From assembly GCF_003255815.1 (NCBI RefSeq), contig NC_037689.1, positions 145,910,951 to 145,974,950 of the forward strand: a stretch of DNA of 64,000 nt. The letters are read 5' to 3'. The position numbers were made by a program, and so were the translations under genes. How positions within the stretch are numbered: the first letter of the stretch is position 1; the number at the start of each line of letters is the position of its first letter. The stretch is from Theropithecus gelada. Its lineage: Eukaryota; Chordata; Mammalia; Primates; Cercopithecidae. Shown piece after piece: positions 33,650 through 44,696 of this stretch. Below the pieces are notes generated by a model. That model saw nothing but the letters and a program-made list of their open reading frames with translations, ran no database searches and was not told the DNA's origin.

Positions 33650-34125
33650 TGGAAATATTTTAAAAGTGCCCCAAGCTAAGTGTACAGAAAATGCAAAGGA
33701 TCTGAGGTATGAATGAGCTTGGCAAGTTGGAGAAAGAGAAAGGAGGCCAGTATTGGCAAGAAAAGAGTAATTAAGTTGGAGAGTGGCATGAAATGAAATA
33801 AAAGAAGTAGGCGGAGACAGATATTGTACGGCCTGGCAGGGCATGGGAAAGAGTTAGATTTCATTCTGAGAGCAGTGGGAAGTTTTTGGAGAATTTAAGT
33901 CAGGCAGTGACAAGATTTATGTTTTATTAATAAAAATGTAGTCCTCTTCCATATGGAGAATGGATTGGAGGGTGTGGGATTGGAGGGGGTGATAGTGGAG
34001 GATGAGAGAAGAGTTGAATGTTTGTTATGGCAGTTTTCTAGGTGAGAGTTGATTCTGACTTGGGTCAAGGTCATAGAAATATAAATGGAGAGAAAGGGAA
34101 TACATTTTGGAGGTAGGTAGATGAA
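33650..34125 (-). mobile_element. L2 LINE, antisense
   Basis: Antisense L2 order: GAATGAGCTTGGCAAGTTGG, AAAGGAGGCCAGTATTGGCA, TTGTACGGCCTGGCAGGGCA, TGAGAGCAGTGGGAAGTTTT, CAGTGACAAGATTTATGTTT and TGGAGAATGGATTGGAGGG. In sense these correspond to the familiar 'ccaagctc ... ctggcct ... tacaaggccctaca ... caatggctccc' region of L2. Confidence 0.75.
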
Positions 34126-34221
34126 ATTTGCTCATGGGGTTGAGTGAACAAAACGAACCAATAAATGACTTGAAAGTGATCGTTGGGGCCATATAATGAG
34201 AAAAGGCCGAAGGACAACAGG

Positions 34222-34455
34222 CAATGTAGAGTAACAGTTAAGAGCTCCAGTTTTGCCATGGAGCAGCCTTGATTTTGATCCTTGGACATATTCTCTAAGC
34301 TTCATTTTCTTAATCTGTAAAAAGTGAATAGTAGTAGCCACTACAAAGGGTTTTTTTTTTTTCCTTTTTTTTTTTTTTTTAATGGAATCTGTAAGGACTA
34401 ATGCAGGTAAAATACTTAGCACACTGCATCATAAATAATAAATGCTTAGTAGATA
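34222..34455 (+). repeat. MIR SINE with a T-rich insertion
   Basis: TAACAGTTAAGAGCTCCAGT, TATTCTCTAAGCTTCATTTT and CTTAATCTGTAAAAAGTGAA lead into a T-rich run (34351-34380). MIR then resumes: AATGCAGGTAAAATACTTAG, CACACTGCATCATAAATAAT and AAATGCTTAG. Confidence 0.85.
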
Positions 34456-34915
34456 ATTACAAAGGAGTCTTAGGAGAGATACAACTTTGGAAATTCATAT
34501 AAGTTTATTTAATTAAATAACTGATGGGACTTCCCCCTCTTCCAATATGAAGTTTCTGATTTGACACATTAAAAAGTCAAGAATGTGTCTAGTGAGTCAA
34601 GGGTAATGTCAGCAGCACATCTGGCTACCTTGAAAGATTTACCTCCACAAACCATAAGAAATAACAATATAGGAAAAGTAAATTCTACACAAAACCAAAT
34701 TCTTTCAGGATAATTTGAAGACAGACAGTGCCAAATGTGAAATCACTATGTGTAAAGAGGAAAAAAAAAAGTCACCAAATCTCAGTGTGTGATTTTATGA
34801 TTCTTCCCTGACTCTGCTCTGATAAAAGACTTTGCAGTCAGCAAGGGGAGACGAGAAAAACTTCGAAAAGGGTCGGTATGTGCAGAATTCCCTAAGTTCT
34901 TCTATGCTGAAAACT
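34456..34915. other. Unassigned DNA
   Basis: No repeat, gene or RNA recognised. Confidence 0.5.
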
Positions 34916-34919
34916 TTTA

Positions 34920-35805
34920 TTTTCTCCTATATTGGCATCTGAATAACAGACTGGCTAGATATAAAATCTAGCCACTTTCTTTCATTAGGTGTGTTTTTTT
35001 TTTTTTTTTTTTAAATTCCCCATCATTGCCTTGGTTTTGAAAACTCTGATGCCAGTCTAATTCTTTTGTGTTCTGTAGCTTATTTGTATTTTAGCGGGAG
35101 GCTTTGAGATGTTTATCATTATCTTTGAAATCTAGTTTTGCCACCAAATGCATTGAGCTGATCGTTCTGCATAACTTCAGATATGCAGTGAGCCATTTCA
35201 GTGGGCTGATTCAGATCTTTTTCTATTTCAGGAACATTTTCTTGTATTGTAATTTTAATTATTAGCTCTGTAGCATTTTTGTTTTTTCTTTTCCAGGGAC
35301 CCCAATAATATAAATGTGATTTGTTTTTTTGCCTTTCTTCCATTTATAATACATTATTTCTGGTTCTTTTTGATTTTCTTATTTATGTAATTATCTTAGT
35401 TATTTTTCTGTATTTCTTCAATGTCTCTTATTAAATTTCATTTGAATCTATTCTCCCTCGTGCACCTTGTAATTTATTCTTTATTTTAGATAATTTTGTC
35501 TTTTTCGTTTATTTATTGAGTTTCATTACTTACTTTTAGTTTATTCCTGGGTTTTTTTTACATATCTCTAATTTTAGGTTTTAGATTTCTAAGTCAAGGC
35601 GGATTTTCATATCTTCAAATGCTTTTTTGAGAATACTCTTTTTGAGTATTTTAAATCTTTTTACAGTGTTGGATTATAGTTTTCTTGTACTTTGCAATTG
35701 TTTCTTGGAAGGTGGGTTTACTCAACTGAAATTTATAAAATTTCACTTCCTGTGCCATGACACATTCACAAAAATTAATTATATATTAGGTTTCATTGAA
35801 AACAT
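34920..35805 (-). mobile_element. Antisense L1/HAL1-type ORF1 region
   Basis: The − strand at 35119-35343 encodes a decayed LINE ORF1 stretch. Its centre reads NATELIIKITIQENVPEIEK followed by DLNQPTEMAHCISEV, matching the conserved ORF1 pattern of an 'ilqENvPeIe.dln' helix followed by an 'eraHRis' motif. The flanking T-rich sequence up to about 35800 fits the upstream, A-rich-in-sense coiled-coil region. ORF1 in intact elements is an RNA-binding chaperone. This copy is broken and non-functional. A sense L1 begins directly after it. Confidence 0.6.
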
Positions 35806-35819
35806 GAATAATTTTTGTA

Positions 35820-35929
35820 AAGTACAAATCGTATAATACAAATAACACACTCCAATTGCAATGCAATAAATTGAGAAATTGCTAACAAAATAAAAACTAG
35901 ATTGTCACTTTCATCTAGAAATTTTAGTT
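35820..35929 (+). mobile_element. L1M ORF2 fragment, part 1
   Basis: CCAATTGCAATGCAATAAAT, TGAGAAATTGCTAACAAAAT and AAAAACTAGATTG fit the L1 ORF2 nucleotide pattern 'aataaaattagaaattaataac'. It is interrupted by an Alu monomer. Confidence 0.55.
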
Positions 35930-36083
35930 TATTTTTTATTTTTAAGAGACATGGTCTCGCTGTCTCACCCAGGCTAAAGTGCAGTGGCACGCTCATAGCT
36001 CACTGCAGCTTTGAACTCCTGGGCTTAAGCAATCCTCCTACCTTGGCCTCTCAAAGTGCTGAATTAAAGGCATATGCCACTGC
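35930..36083 (-). mobile_element. Alu monomer (FRAM/FLAM-like), antisense
   Basis: AAGAGACATGGTCTCGCTGT, CAGGCTAAAGTGCAGTGGCA, CATAGCTCACTGCAGCTTTG, AACTCCTGGGCTTAAGCAAT and CTCTCAAAGTGCTGAATTAA form one Alu-like unit of about 155 bp instead of two. This fits a free monomer or an early Alu with the arms fused by deletion. It is nested in the L1. Confidence 0.85.
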
Positions 36084-37430
36084 AAAAACTCCTGAATGAA
36101 AGAGGACATGCAAATTGAAATTACAGATTTAAAAAAATGGAAAATAAAGCACTACATATAACAATCTATGAGATGCATTTAAAGCAAAGATTAGAGAGAA
36201 ATTCATTTCATGGAGCACTTTTACCAATAAAAATGAGAGTGCAAATAAATGGGAAAATGCCCAGATCAAAATATTAGAAAAAGAATAACAAAGTACACCA
36301 AAAGAAAGCAAAAAGAAGGAATTTATAAAGACAAAATAGAAAATAATGAGGTAGAGAGCAGAATAATAGAGCAAATGTGTTCAATAAATCAAAATTCTGC
36401 GTTTTTTAAATTATGCAAATAAACAGCTAATTTAATGAAGAAAAAGAAGTAGAAAGGAAAACTATACAAAATAAGAGATGACAAGAAGGAACTATCCATT
36501 AGAGAAAAGTAAGTTTTCAAAAATCACAAGTATTTACTTTTCAGATATCCACATGAAGTTGAAAACCTAGATAAAATAAATAATTTCCTAGAGAAATACA
36601 TATTACCAAGACCGAGCTCACTTGATTTGAAAAGCTTAAACAGATCAATACCCATGAAAGGAATGGAGAAAGTTATGAATGAACCACTTCACAAAAAACA
36701 CCAGGCCCTGATGATTTCACAGTTCCAAAACTACTCTGTGAATATTAGGGTTGATCAAACTGTGAATATATGTTATTTGAATGACATATTAATATATGTG
36801 AATACATGATAATGAGCTTAGGTTTCTCACTGTTGGAAAAAGGAGTTACAAATTAGCAAAGGGGGAAGGCCAGATTGAAACTTGTGTTGGAACTCATGTT
36901 TGATAGGTGATAGATAGATAAATAGATATAAACGTGTACATTCCCATTATTTCCTAGCTTGGTTTGCTGAGACAGCCTAGAAGTAATGACATCCTCATAG
37001 CAATAAGCACACCTTGCACCCAGATCTTAATTTCTAAATACCATACTCTGAGAAGTGAAATCAGGGTCTCTTGGTGAAGTAGTTGAGTCTGGCACTGGGG
37101 CCAGAAAACTGTAAACTAAACCTATAATATCTTGTGATGCTAGAAATAAGGAAGTGTTAACAAGCAATCAAGGTGTCAAAAGGACAAAGGACAAAGGAGC
37201 CAACACCAAAGAGCACCTAATGGTCAAATCATGGACAATTTAAATAACAAAACAAGCAGTAATAGTAATGGGTTATGGTCCATAGAATAAAATAAATATC
37301 CATGAGTTCATACTGCTATTAATCAATCAGTGAGTGAATGAATGGAGTACAAAGTCACTATTAGTGAAAGACCATGCTGTAATTATCACAGGCAAGATCT
37401 AACAATGAATAATTCAAGGAATCTGAGTTT
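36084..37430 (+). mobile_element. L1M ORF2 to 3' UTR, sense
   Basis: ORF2-type sequence (GATGCATTTAAAGCAAAGAT, AATCAAAATTCTGCG, TTCCTAGAGAAATACATATT, ACACCAGGCCCTGATGATTT) passes into an L1M 3' UTR (GAGCTTAGGTTTCTCACTGT, GAACTCATGTTTGATAGG, TTTCCTAGCTTGG, AATAAAATAAATATCCATGA, ATTATCACAGGCAAGATCTA). A short GATA microsatellite lies at about 36905-36928. The 3' UTR stops before its distal half, which appears inverted at 37.6-38.0 kb. Confidence 0.75.
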
Positions 37431-37434
37431 TGGA

Positions 37435-37560
37435 ATCTGGAAGATTTGGCAAGAGCTTTTACTAGCTTAGTGAGCATGGGAGCCAGTTACTTTACCTTTA
37501 TGAGATTCTGTTTCTTCATCTTGAGACCATAGTAAGGTCTCAATATTCTTGCTTTACATT
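37435..37560 (+). repeat. MIR SINE fragment
   Basis: ACTAGCTTAGTGAGCATGGG, AGCCAGTTACTTTACCTTTA and TTCTGTTTCTTCATCTTGAG match the MIR CORE in decayed form. Confidence 0.6.
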
Positions 37561-37599
37561 TTGTCATCTATGACCCTAAACATGGTACATGGCACACGA

Positions 37600-37995
37600 A
37601 GCCAATTTCTTAGGATTCTACATTGCATTTAGTTGTGTCTCCTTGGTTTCCTCCAATCTGCAACAATTAATTCCTCATCTTTCTTCATCTTTCATGATCA
37701 TGAGACTTTTTATGAATCCTGGTAGTTACTTTGTAAAAGTTTCCTCAATTTGTGTGTATCCTAGATTTTGTCATGATTATATACGAAGTTATGCCCTTGG
37801 GCAAATACCACAGAAGTAATATTGTAGTTATTGTACTTTTCTCAGTGCATCACATCAGGGAGTTCAAGATGCCAATAATCTTAGTTGTTAAAGTTACTCT
37901 TTTTCCCTTTTTAACTGGTCTAAATTCGGGGGAGATATTTTCAGACTATGCTAACACCCTGTTTCTCCTCAAATATTCAACAGAATAATAAGATG
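37600..37995 (-). mobile_element. L1M 3' UTR distal half, antisense
   Basis: TCTACATTGCATTTAGTTGT, TCTTTCATGATCATGAGACT, TTATGCCCTTGGGCAAATAC, CACAGAAGTAATATTGTAGT, TTCTCAGTGCATCACATCAG and ACACCCTGTTTCTCCTCAAA are the antisense L1M 3' UTR, homologous to 15.0-15.45 kb. Its position in the consensus picks up where the sense L1M at 36.1-37.4 kb stops. Confidence 0.75.
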
Positions 37996-38540
37996 AGTAT
38001 CTTGAGAAGTTGATGATACCTTGCCATCTTCAGAACTGCTGCTAAAAGGGAATATTTAATATACCATGTAAAGAGGCGATTGTGTTTTGGAAACTAGAAG
38101 TCAGTGTAGAACTATAATTTAGTTTTGTTGCACTTACTGAAGTCCAGGATAGAATATGACCCTTGAGAGTAGAGTTTTCTGTAAAAAGGGACAAAAAATG
38201 CCATGGTCAGGTATTGGATTATATAGTCTGGGAAGATGTATTCCAGGACTTACAGCACTGGTTTTGACATACCAAATGGCTTTATGAAGCTATCATAAGG
38301 TACTCAAAGCAAAATTAAGTTTAATTAGTATACACACAGTCACATAACAATGCAGTACTTCTATAAAGAAATGGGAAAGATGTCATGAAATCTAAGAAGC
38401 ACAGATATGGAATTGCATCTTCGGAATCCATGGAAAACTCTGGCTATCTGGTGACTTTTGTGTAGTTGCTTGGCTCTGAAGGAAGCTAAGGCTTGTATTA
38501 TTTATTGGTAGGGGAGTCAGTGGAATACTTTATTTTAATT
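37996..38540. other. Unassigned DNA
   Basis: No repeat, gene or RNA recognised. Confidence 0.5.
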
Positions 38541-38545
38541 AATTA

Positions 38546-38760
38546 ATTTTTGGGGGACAGAGTCTCACTCTGTCACCCTGGCTGGAGTGCAGTGGCATGA
38601 CTGTAGGTCACTGTAACCTCAGACTTAGCCATCTTCCCACTCCAGCCTCCCAGGTAGTTAGAACTACAGGCATGCACTGCTCATGTCCCCATGCCAGCTA
38701 AAAAAAAAAAAAAAAAAAAAAATTGGTAGAGACGGGGTCTCACTGTGTTACCTGGGCTGG
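38546..38760 (-). mobile_element. Alu SINE (AluJ-like), 5'-truncated, antisense
   Basis: GACAGAGTCTCACTCTGTCA, GGCTGGAGTGCAGTGGCATG, CACTCCAGCCTCCCAGGTAG and AACTACAGGCATGC, then the linker, then GGTAGAGACGGGGTCTCACT. It stops at CCTGGGCTGG, so the 5' end of the left arm is missing. The linker, normally T-rich on this strand, is a 23-base A run (38700-38722). Confidence 0.93.
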
Positions 38761-40030
38761 GTGAAACATTTTAAACACTTCTTTAGACATCTCCAAAGTC
38801 TACATTTTACATTCTTGTCCTGAAATCCAATCTTAGTTTGTAATGGCATATATGTGTAAAGGTGCTTTTAACAACACGAATGTTTAGTGTGGCGTAGAAA
38901 GTCCTTGAGCCAAATCCTACCTTCAATGTGCACTTAAGTTTCCATTAAAGGAGAGTGGCAACTGAGCTTATAGAGCTGAGGGTAACATTTTAATTATTCT
39001 ATAAGAAATCAGGGTACTAGGGACTAGGATATTGAATTTCACTTTTCCCCATGCTGACATTGACTTTCCTCTGGAGCATCACCAACTAGCGGGATCTAGT
39101 TCAGTTGCATGATTTTTTGTTTTTCTTCAGTAACCAAAATCCAGAGATACAAATCCAGGGCTTAGGGGGCTTGCATATAGTTTTGCCATATTCCTGAGGG
39201 TTTGTGAGAGTTTAATCACTTTCACATTTTATTTATAAAGCAAATGTTCCATGACATTGAAACATTAAATGTATTATACTCAGTCATGTGCAATGTATAA
39301 TTTTCTAAAATCTCTGATTAATTTAATATGGGTGATTTTCATTCTTTGATATGTGGCCTTGGTATAATTTATAACAAGCTATAAATATTTGAAATGCTAT
39401 GGAAATGTGGTTTGAGGAATAGTATTAATATCTGCCTTCTATTCTAGTTGGGTTATATTAAGTTCTGAATGTACATGGATATGTTTCTGGGATATGATTT
39501 GATCTGTGGTCTGTCTGTGTGTGTAGTGACTGGCTGAATTAAAAGGGGTTCTCACTATTTTCTTAGCTTTTGCTCTGAAACCAAGTCTAATTTTGGGAGT
39601 TTTATAGCAGCATTCCTTTTCTGTACTTTGTAATTCCTTGTAGAAGCAGAAATGCCAAAGTACTTCGTGTGCTAACTCCTCTCCTTCTTACTCCACACAC
39701 CCTTCCCAATTCAGTATGTGCATTATAACCAGGAAATAAATAACACGGTCCCTGTTAAAGCCTGTACCCTGAGACACACACATTGGATATGGTCCTCGTG
39801 ACATTCGTCCTGTCATGGTATGGGTCAGCCAACCTGCCCAGGGAACTATAAGAATACGGATTGTCTTTAAATCTGATCCCTTCCTGCTTCCTTGGGAAGG
39901 CAGGTGAATGGGGCAGCCTCTGAGCTCAGTGGCCTAAGCTTTGCCCCTCCCACATCCATCTTGTTCTTAGGAAGGGAAAGAGTGAGTGCAAAGCAGAGCC
40001 TGTGAAAGCTTTTGGCTTTCCCTGAGCACT
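38761..40030. other. Unassigned DNA
   Basis: About 1.3 kb with no recognised repeat, gene or RNA. Confidence 0.5.
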
Positions 40031-40034
40031 TCCT

Positions 40035-40235
40035 GGTCTCCACTACTGAGTAATCTGAACCTCATGAGCCTCACTTCCCTTATCTGTCAATGATGGGTAA
40101 TAATAATGCCTATCTCATAGGATTGTTTTAAGAATTAGAGATCGCACATGTGAAGAGAGAGAGAGGGGTAGAAGAGTGAGAGCACTCATGCATACTTAGT
40201 ACATAGTATGGGTGCATTGTTATTGTCACTGTAGT
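40035..40235 (+). repeat. MIR SINE
   Basis: GTAATCTGAACCTCATGAGC, CTCACTTCCCTTATCTGTCA, GGGTAATAATAATGCCTATC, TCATAGGATTGTTTTAAGAA and CTTAGTACATAGTATGGGTG give the MIR order, with a GA-rich insertion near 40155-40170. Confidence 0.85.
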
Positions 40236-40408
40236 TCTTTCCCCTGCTATTAATAATTCTAACTGTAAATGACTTGGTATTGAGTCACAGGTGGTGAAAC
40301 AGCCTGTTTGTTGCTCATTTGGCAGTTAATGGCCAATCCAGTAACACAGTGTGGGATTCCTGATTCCTACTTTGGGGTTTATTCTACCTGATCATGATGC
40401 TCTTTGTC
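40236..40408. other. Unassigned DNA
   Basis: No repeat, gene or RNA recognised. Confidence 0.5.
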
Positions 40409-40445
40409 CTCCCAAGATGGAGAATGGAGACTATGTAAGGCTCAG
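40409..40445 (+). repeat. 37-bp inverted duplication, copy A
   Basis: It begins CTCCCAAGATGG and ends GTAAGGCTCAG. Its reverse complement is found base for base (37/37) at 41619-41655. Both copies are followed on the + strand by the same GAGACTCCAGTT (40445-40456 and 41653-41664), which overlaps the copy ends. Confidence 0.95.
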
Positions 40446-40456
40446 AGACTCCAGTT

Positions 40457-41361
40457 AGTATTCCATATTTAATGATATCTGTGCTTTTGTGCATTTCCTT
40501 TCAAAACAATAAAAACCAAAGTGAAGCAAAACAGAGAACAAATATTCTTGCAAATAACATTTAGCGAGGGCAGAGGAAATTGTACTTCCCTTTTCTGTTT
40601 TTCCCCCTTTCATTCTGAGTGAGCCACAGTATTACATGTAAAAGTTGTGTAGCTGCATCTTTTTTCTTCGACAAGATGAGTGGTTTATGATTTATGGAAT
40701 CAGCTTGGGATTTACTTATACAAGTGAACTTCTGCCATTCCAACTGCATTTCCAGTGGGTAATGTGCCTGGAGAGGTGTGGGGGTTGGTGGTCAGGCCGC
40801 TGCCCAAATCTGGCATTTGGGAAATGGCATCAGGTTATCTCTATATAGGCATTACAATCCCTTTAAAAGGTATTGAGGGAGCTTGTTAAATGGGAAATAA
40901 AGCTAAGGAGGAAACAACGCTGAATGAATTATATTAGCTGACATTGAAAGCAGTAACTTATTAAAATAATGCTTTATAATTATTTTACTTAGCCCAATGT
41001 TTTTCAAATATTATTCTGTCTTCCCAGTATTCCTAGCAGAGACATGGAAAACAGGCCCATTTATCAGCTATATGATGTGACGGTTAAATGGAAAGTTGGG
41101 CTAGATTTTCACTTGTGTGAATTTGCACCCTGGAAGTTGGACATTCATAGTCAAGTGGTCTGGCAGGTAGGGCAAGCCCTGGGTGAATGGTGGTTGTTTT
41201 ATGCAGTGAGATATTTGGAAGGTAGGTTTTCTTTGGAGAAGTTGGCTTTGCTGTCTTGTCTCCAATTTGTTGAAATTAAACACTACATTCAGGTAGTATG
41301 GTCTAATGGTTACAGTAATATTTGTGAAGATGAGAAATGTATTTCTATACACATAAGATAT
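40457..41361. other. Unassigned DNA
   Basis: No repeat, gene or RNA recognised. A 113-codon + frame at 41044-41385 runs into the MLT1 LTR, lacks any domain and is overlapped by an antisense frame of similar length. I treat it as chance. Confidence 0.5.
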
Positions 41362-41515
41362 ATTAGTTTCCCATGGCTGCTGTAACAAATCATCACACAC
41401 TTAGTGGCTTAACACAACACAAATTTATTTTCCCACAGTCTTGGAGTTCAGAAATCTAAAATGGGTTAGCAGGGTTACATTCCTTCTGGAGGCTCTAGGG
41501 GAAAATCCATGACAG
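41362..41515 (-). mobile_element. MLT1-type MaLR LTR fragment
   Basis: TATTAGTTTCCCATGGCTGC, TGTAACAAATCATCACACAC, TTAGTGGCTTAACACAACAC and TTTTCCCACAGTCTTGGAGT are the antisense 3' end of an MLT1 LTR. The rest of the LTR is missing. Confidence 0.85.
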
Positions 41516-41589
41516 CACCCCCTCCCCAGTACTTTCCCAAACTCATCTTCCTTTGCTTCCTTAAAATGGCTCTTTCTTCAGACAGACTG

Positions 41590-41940
41590 GGACACTCACT
41601 ATGCCCTGAGTGGGCTGGCTGAGCCTTACATAGTCTCCATTCTCCATCTTGGGAGACTCCAGTTTCAACTCCTCCATGAAGCCTTGCTTGCCCACTCCAG
41701 CCTTCAAGGATTTCTCCTTTCCCTGAACCCACCTGTAGTGGGCCCACCCACTCATTTGGCAGTTGTTAGGGAATGTTTAAAGCAGTTAATTGTCTTTATA
41801 TGTCAATCGGTCTTATTTTTCCAAATAATTATAATATTGAGATCTGGGGCCATTCCTAGCACATTTGCATGCTTTCCACTCAGCATTTAGTACCTAGTAA
41901 GTCTTAGATACATATTTCTTGATAACAGCATGTGTGAATA
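41590..41940 (+). repeat. L2 LINE 3' part
   Basis: TTCAACTCCTCCATGAAGCC and TTGCTTGCCCACTCCAGCC correspond to the L2 'cctccaggaagccttccctga' motif. The tail is CATTTAGTACCTAGTAAGTC followed by TTAGATACATATTTCTTGAT. The second copy of the 37-bp inverted duplication lies inside its left part. Confidence 0.6.
41619..41655 (-). repeat. 37-bp inverted duplication, copy B
   Basis: Begins CTGAGCCTTAC and ends CATCTTGGGAG. It is the exact reverse complement of 40409-40445. Confidence 0.95.
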
Positions 41941-43555
41941 GGGATTAACTTTGCAGGGCTTTTGTTCTGGGATTTATTTTCCTATGCTATTAATCAGGCA
42001 CTTTATGCCATTTAAATTTATTGACATTTAATTTCTTAGGAAACCCCCTCAGTCTACCATAGAGAATTATGTACTGACTCATTCTCATGACTGTGAAACT
42101 ATATGAAAGTTCGTGTAAGTTTTGTGGTAAGCTAGACACCTTTTATAGTTCTGACAATAGCGACTTTTCCTAAGCCTCAGTCCATGTATCAGACTAGGTC
42201 TATTTAAAAAGAGTTCTTATCTATGGAGATTTTTCCTCCCTGCTTAAGATGTCTGAAACCTCTATTAACAAAGCCCTCTCTTCTTGTGCATTATATTTGT
42301 AAGGCATAATCTTTGTAATTTCCTCCAAGGATTTCCTCAATATAAAAGACGAAACTGTTTTACCAAAGCTATTGAATAGACATTGTTTTTCTAATAGGGT
42401 ATTTTCCACCTGATGCTGCTGTTGCTGCTGCCAAACTAAGAAGTATATGCAACCATGTTAGCAAATGAACATGCTTCTAAAAATAGACACAGCATATGTG
42501 GAAAAACATTTCTAGAGACTTACAAGGTAAAAAGGAGACATGATCACCAGACCAGTCCTAGGTTTGTGGCTTATATAAGACCTGGATTGGTAAGCTGTTT
42601 ATTGTCCTTGTGGCAGCCCAGTAACTGGAAGAAACAACATGCTAGCTAAGGCCAGACATTTTGTACAAGAGAATTTTCTGATTAGTAAGAAAAGGTAACC
42701 AATGTGCAAATATTTGTGATCCAATTGGTGACATTTCCCAAGTGCTTTTGAGACCTTGGAGAATGTGGCCTTCATGAAGTCATTCTTTGGTTCTCTTTCC
42801 CCCTTTTTGAAACTTGGCTCTTGAAAAGGTGGGGGAGGGAAAAGGGAGGTGGCCAATCTTTTAGAGAAGTTACAAAATAATCACTGTAGTTGTGTCAAAG
42901 CTGCCCTTTGAGACTATAATAATGATCACATCATAGATTTTAAGGCAGTCTTTCACTCACAGTTTCTAAATTGGAGAGGCTGTTTCCAGGAGACTCAATA
43001 GTGACCATAAGGATTGTTGTTAGGCTCCATTATGGCCTGCTTCCATTTTACATCCCCTAATATATTAGGCCATAGAAATCAGAAGTGTGAATTCAGCCTT
43101 TCATTTATCATTGTACCTCCCCACTTATCATTAAATCCTTAATTTTGAAGGCTCAAGTGGCCTATTGTGCTGGCAATTAGCCAATTGCAGGTGCAAAATC
43201 TTGATGGCATCCATAGGGAGGCCTTGGTGGGAATTGTCTGAAGAAATGGATCCCTCTTTATGCACTTGGATGCAGAATTTGTGAGGGGATGAGTGTAAAG
43301 AATATTAAATGCATAACAGATGACATCCCAGGAAAGAATTGCAAGTGAAAATGAATGTGAAATTGCTTGTCTGCAGATTGACCTTCTTTGATTAGGCAAA
43401 AAAGACCCTTCACCCTAAGCCCTTTACAATAGAAATACCCAGGGTACAGTGGGAATGGAGACATTTAGAGGTATGCTCCATCCTTGACATCTGCCTAAAG
43501 AGTTCAATAATGGGGTGGCCTTCCATGCCTTTCCATCCCTATTCAATACCAAGGC
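41941..43555. other. Unassigned DNA
   Basis: About 1.6 kb with no recognised repeat, gene or RNA. A short CTG/TGC run lies near 42414-42431. Confidence 0.5.
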
Positions 43556-43559
43556 AAAA

Positions 43560-43668
43560 TGTTCGGGCTTGGAATGTGAGCCCCAGCACAATTTAGCCCC
43601 CAGCTTTTTCTCCCATCACATGCCCTCGTGAGCCCTGTGCTATAGTCTCCTGTTGTCACCCGAGCCAT

Positions 43669-43703
<35 letters not shown>

Positions 43704-43960
43704 ATTCCTTTCCCTGCTTTATATACTTTAAGTGATCTGTAAAGATGCACATCAGGTCCTCATCACTTCTGAGAAACGTTTCCAGGTCATTCTAGCCAAA
43801 GATAAAATCTTTATCCACCACATTCCTGCTGCACTCTGTATCTCTGTTTTGTACTTAGCTTTGAATTAGAGTGATTTATGTCTCATTGATTTGTGTACTC
43901 CTGTAAAACCTAGCTTGGTGCTTTGGCACCGGTTCATTAAATTAATAACAACTGTATATT
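43560..43960 (+). repeat. L2 LINE 3' part with (CT)n
   Basis: ATTCCTTTCCCTGCTTTATA, CTGCTGCACTCTGTATCTCT, GTGATTTATGTCTCATTG and CTAGCTTGGTGCTTTGGCAC, then TTCATTAAATTAATAACA. This is a decayed L2 3' order. The left part (43560-43670) is the least certain. Confidence 0.55.
43671..43700. repeat. (CT)15 microsatellite
   Basis: An uninterrupted CT run of 30 bp. Confidence 0.97.
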
Positions 43961-44522
43961 CAGTTTAGGAAAAACTTGACATAAGAAAATCTGAGCACAT
44001 TCTTCTAAATAAGATATGTAAGAATTGGCAACTCATTAACAACTTAATAGAGAGGCTGGGGGGACCGTCAGAGACGGAGAGCTGATTGGGATAAACTATC
44101 AATTGATGCAATTAGAAATAGAGACAAACCATTTTTAAGACTATAATCAGAGAGAAAGTGGGAATTGACTGATGATAGCTTAATTTACATACAATTTTGC
44201 ATACCTACAAGCTTTGCTTTATTTTTATTTTTTAGTCTGCTACACCTTTCTGAAATTTCTTGCATTATTGTAGAAGTAGGTGGAAAGCTGAATTGGCCCT
44301 TTGAATAAGAGCAATGTCTGTTAGTGCCATTTATGAATCTAATGCTAGAGACCAGATTGAAGAAATGAGATACAGTATTCTATTTTCAATCACCTGGAGG
44401 AGTGATCCCTGCTTGGCAAGGTGAACATAGATGAGATGCACTTTTGCCTCATCCTAGCCAGCAGGATTTGGAAAGAACAACCATCAGAGTCAGCAGATTC
44501 AAAACTACTATAGCAGGCCACC
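43961..44522. other. Unassigned DNA
   Basis: No repeat, gene or RNA recognised. Confidence 0.5.
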
Positions 44523-44649
44523 TCCTCCATATCCTTTCCTCCCTCCTTCCCTCCCTCTTTCCCTCCCTCCCCTTCCTTCCTTCCTTCCTTCCTTCCTTCC
44601 TTCCTTCCTTCCTTCCTTCCTTCCTTCCTTCCTTCCTTCCTTCCTTTCT

Positions 44650-44696
<47 letters not shown>

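Noticed and set aside
34071..34422. Antisense frames of 72-96 codons
   Set aside because: They lie across the antisense L2 and a MIR with a T-rich run. The poly-lysine stretch is the translated T-run.
41044..41385. 113-codon + frame
   Set aside because: Its end runs into the MLT1 LTR, an antisense frame of similar length covers it, and no domain is seen.
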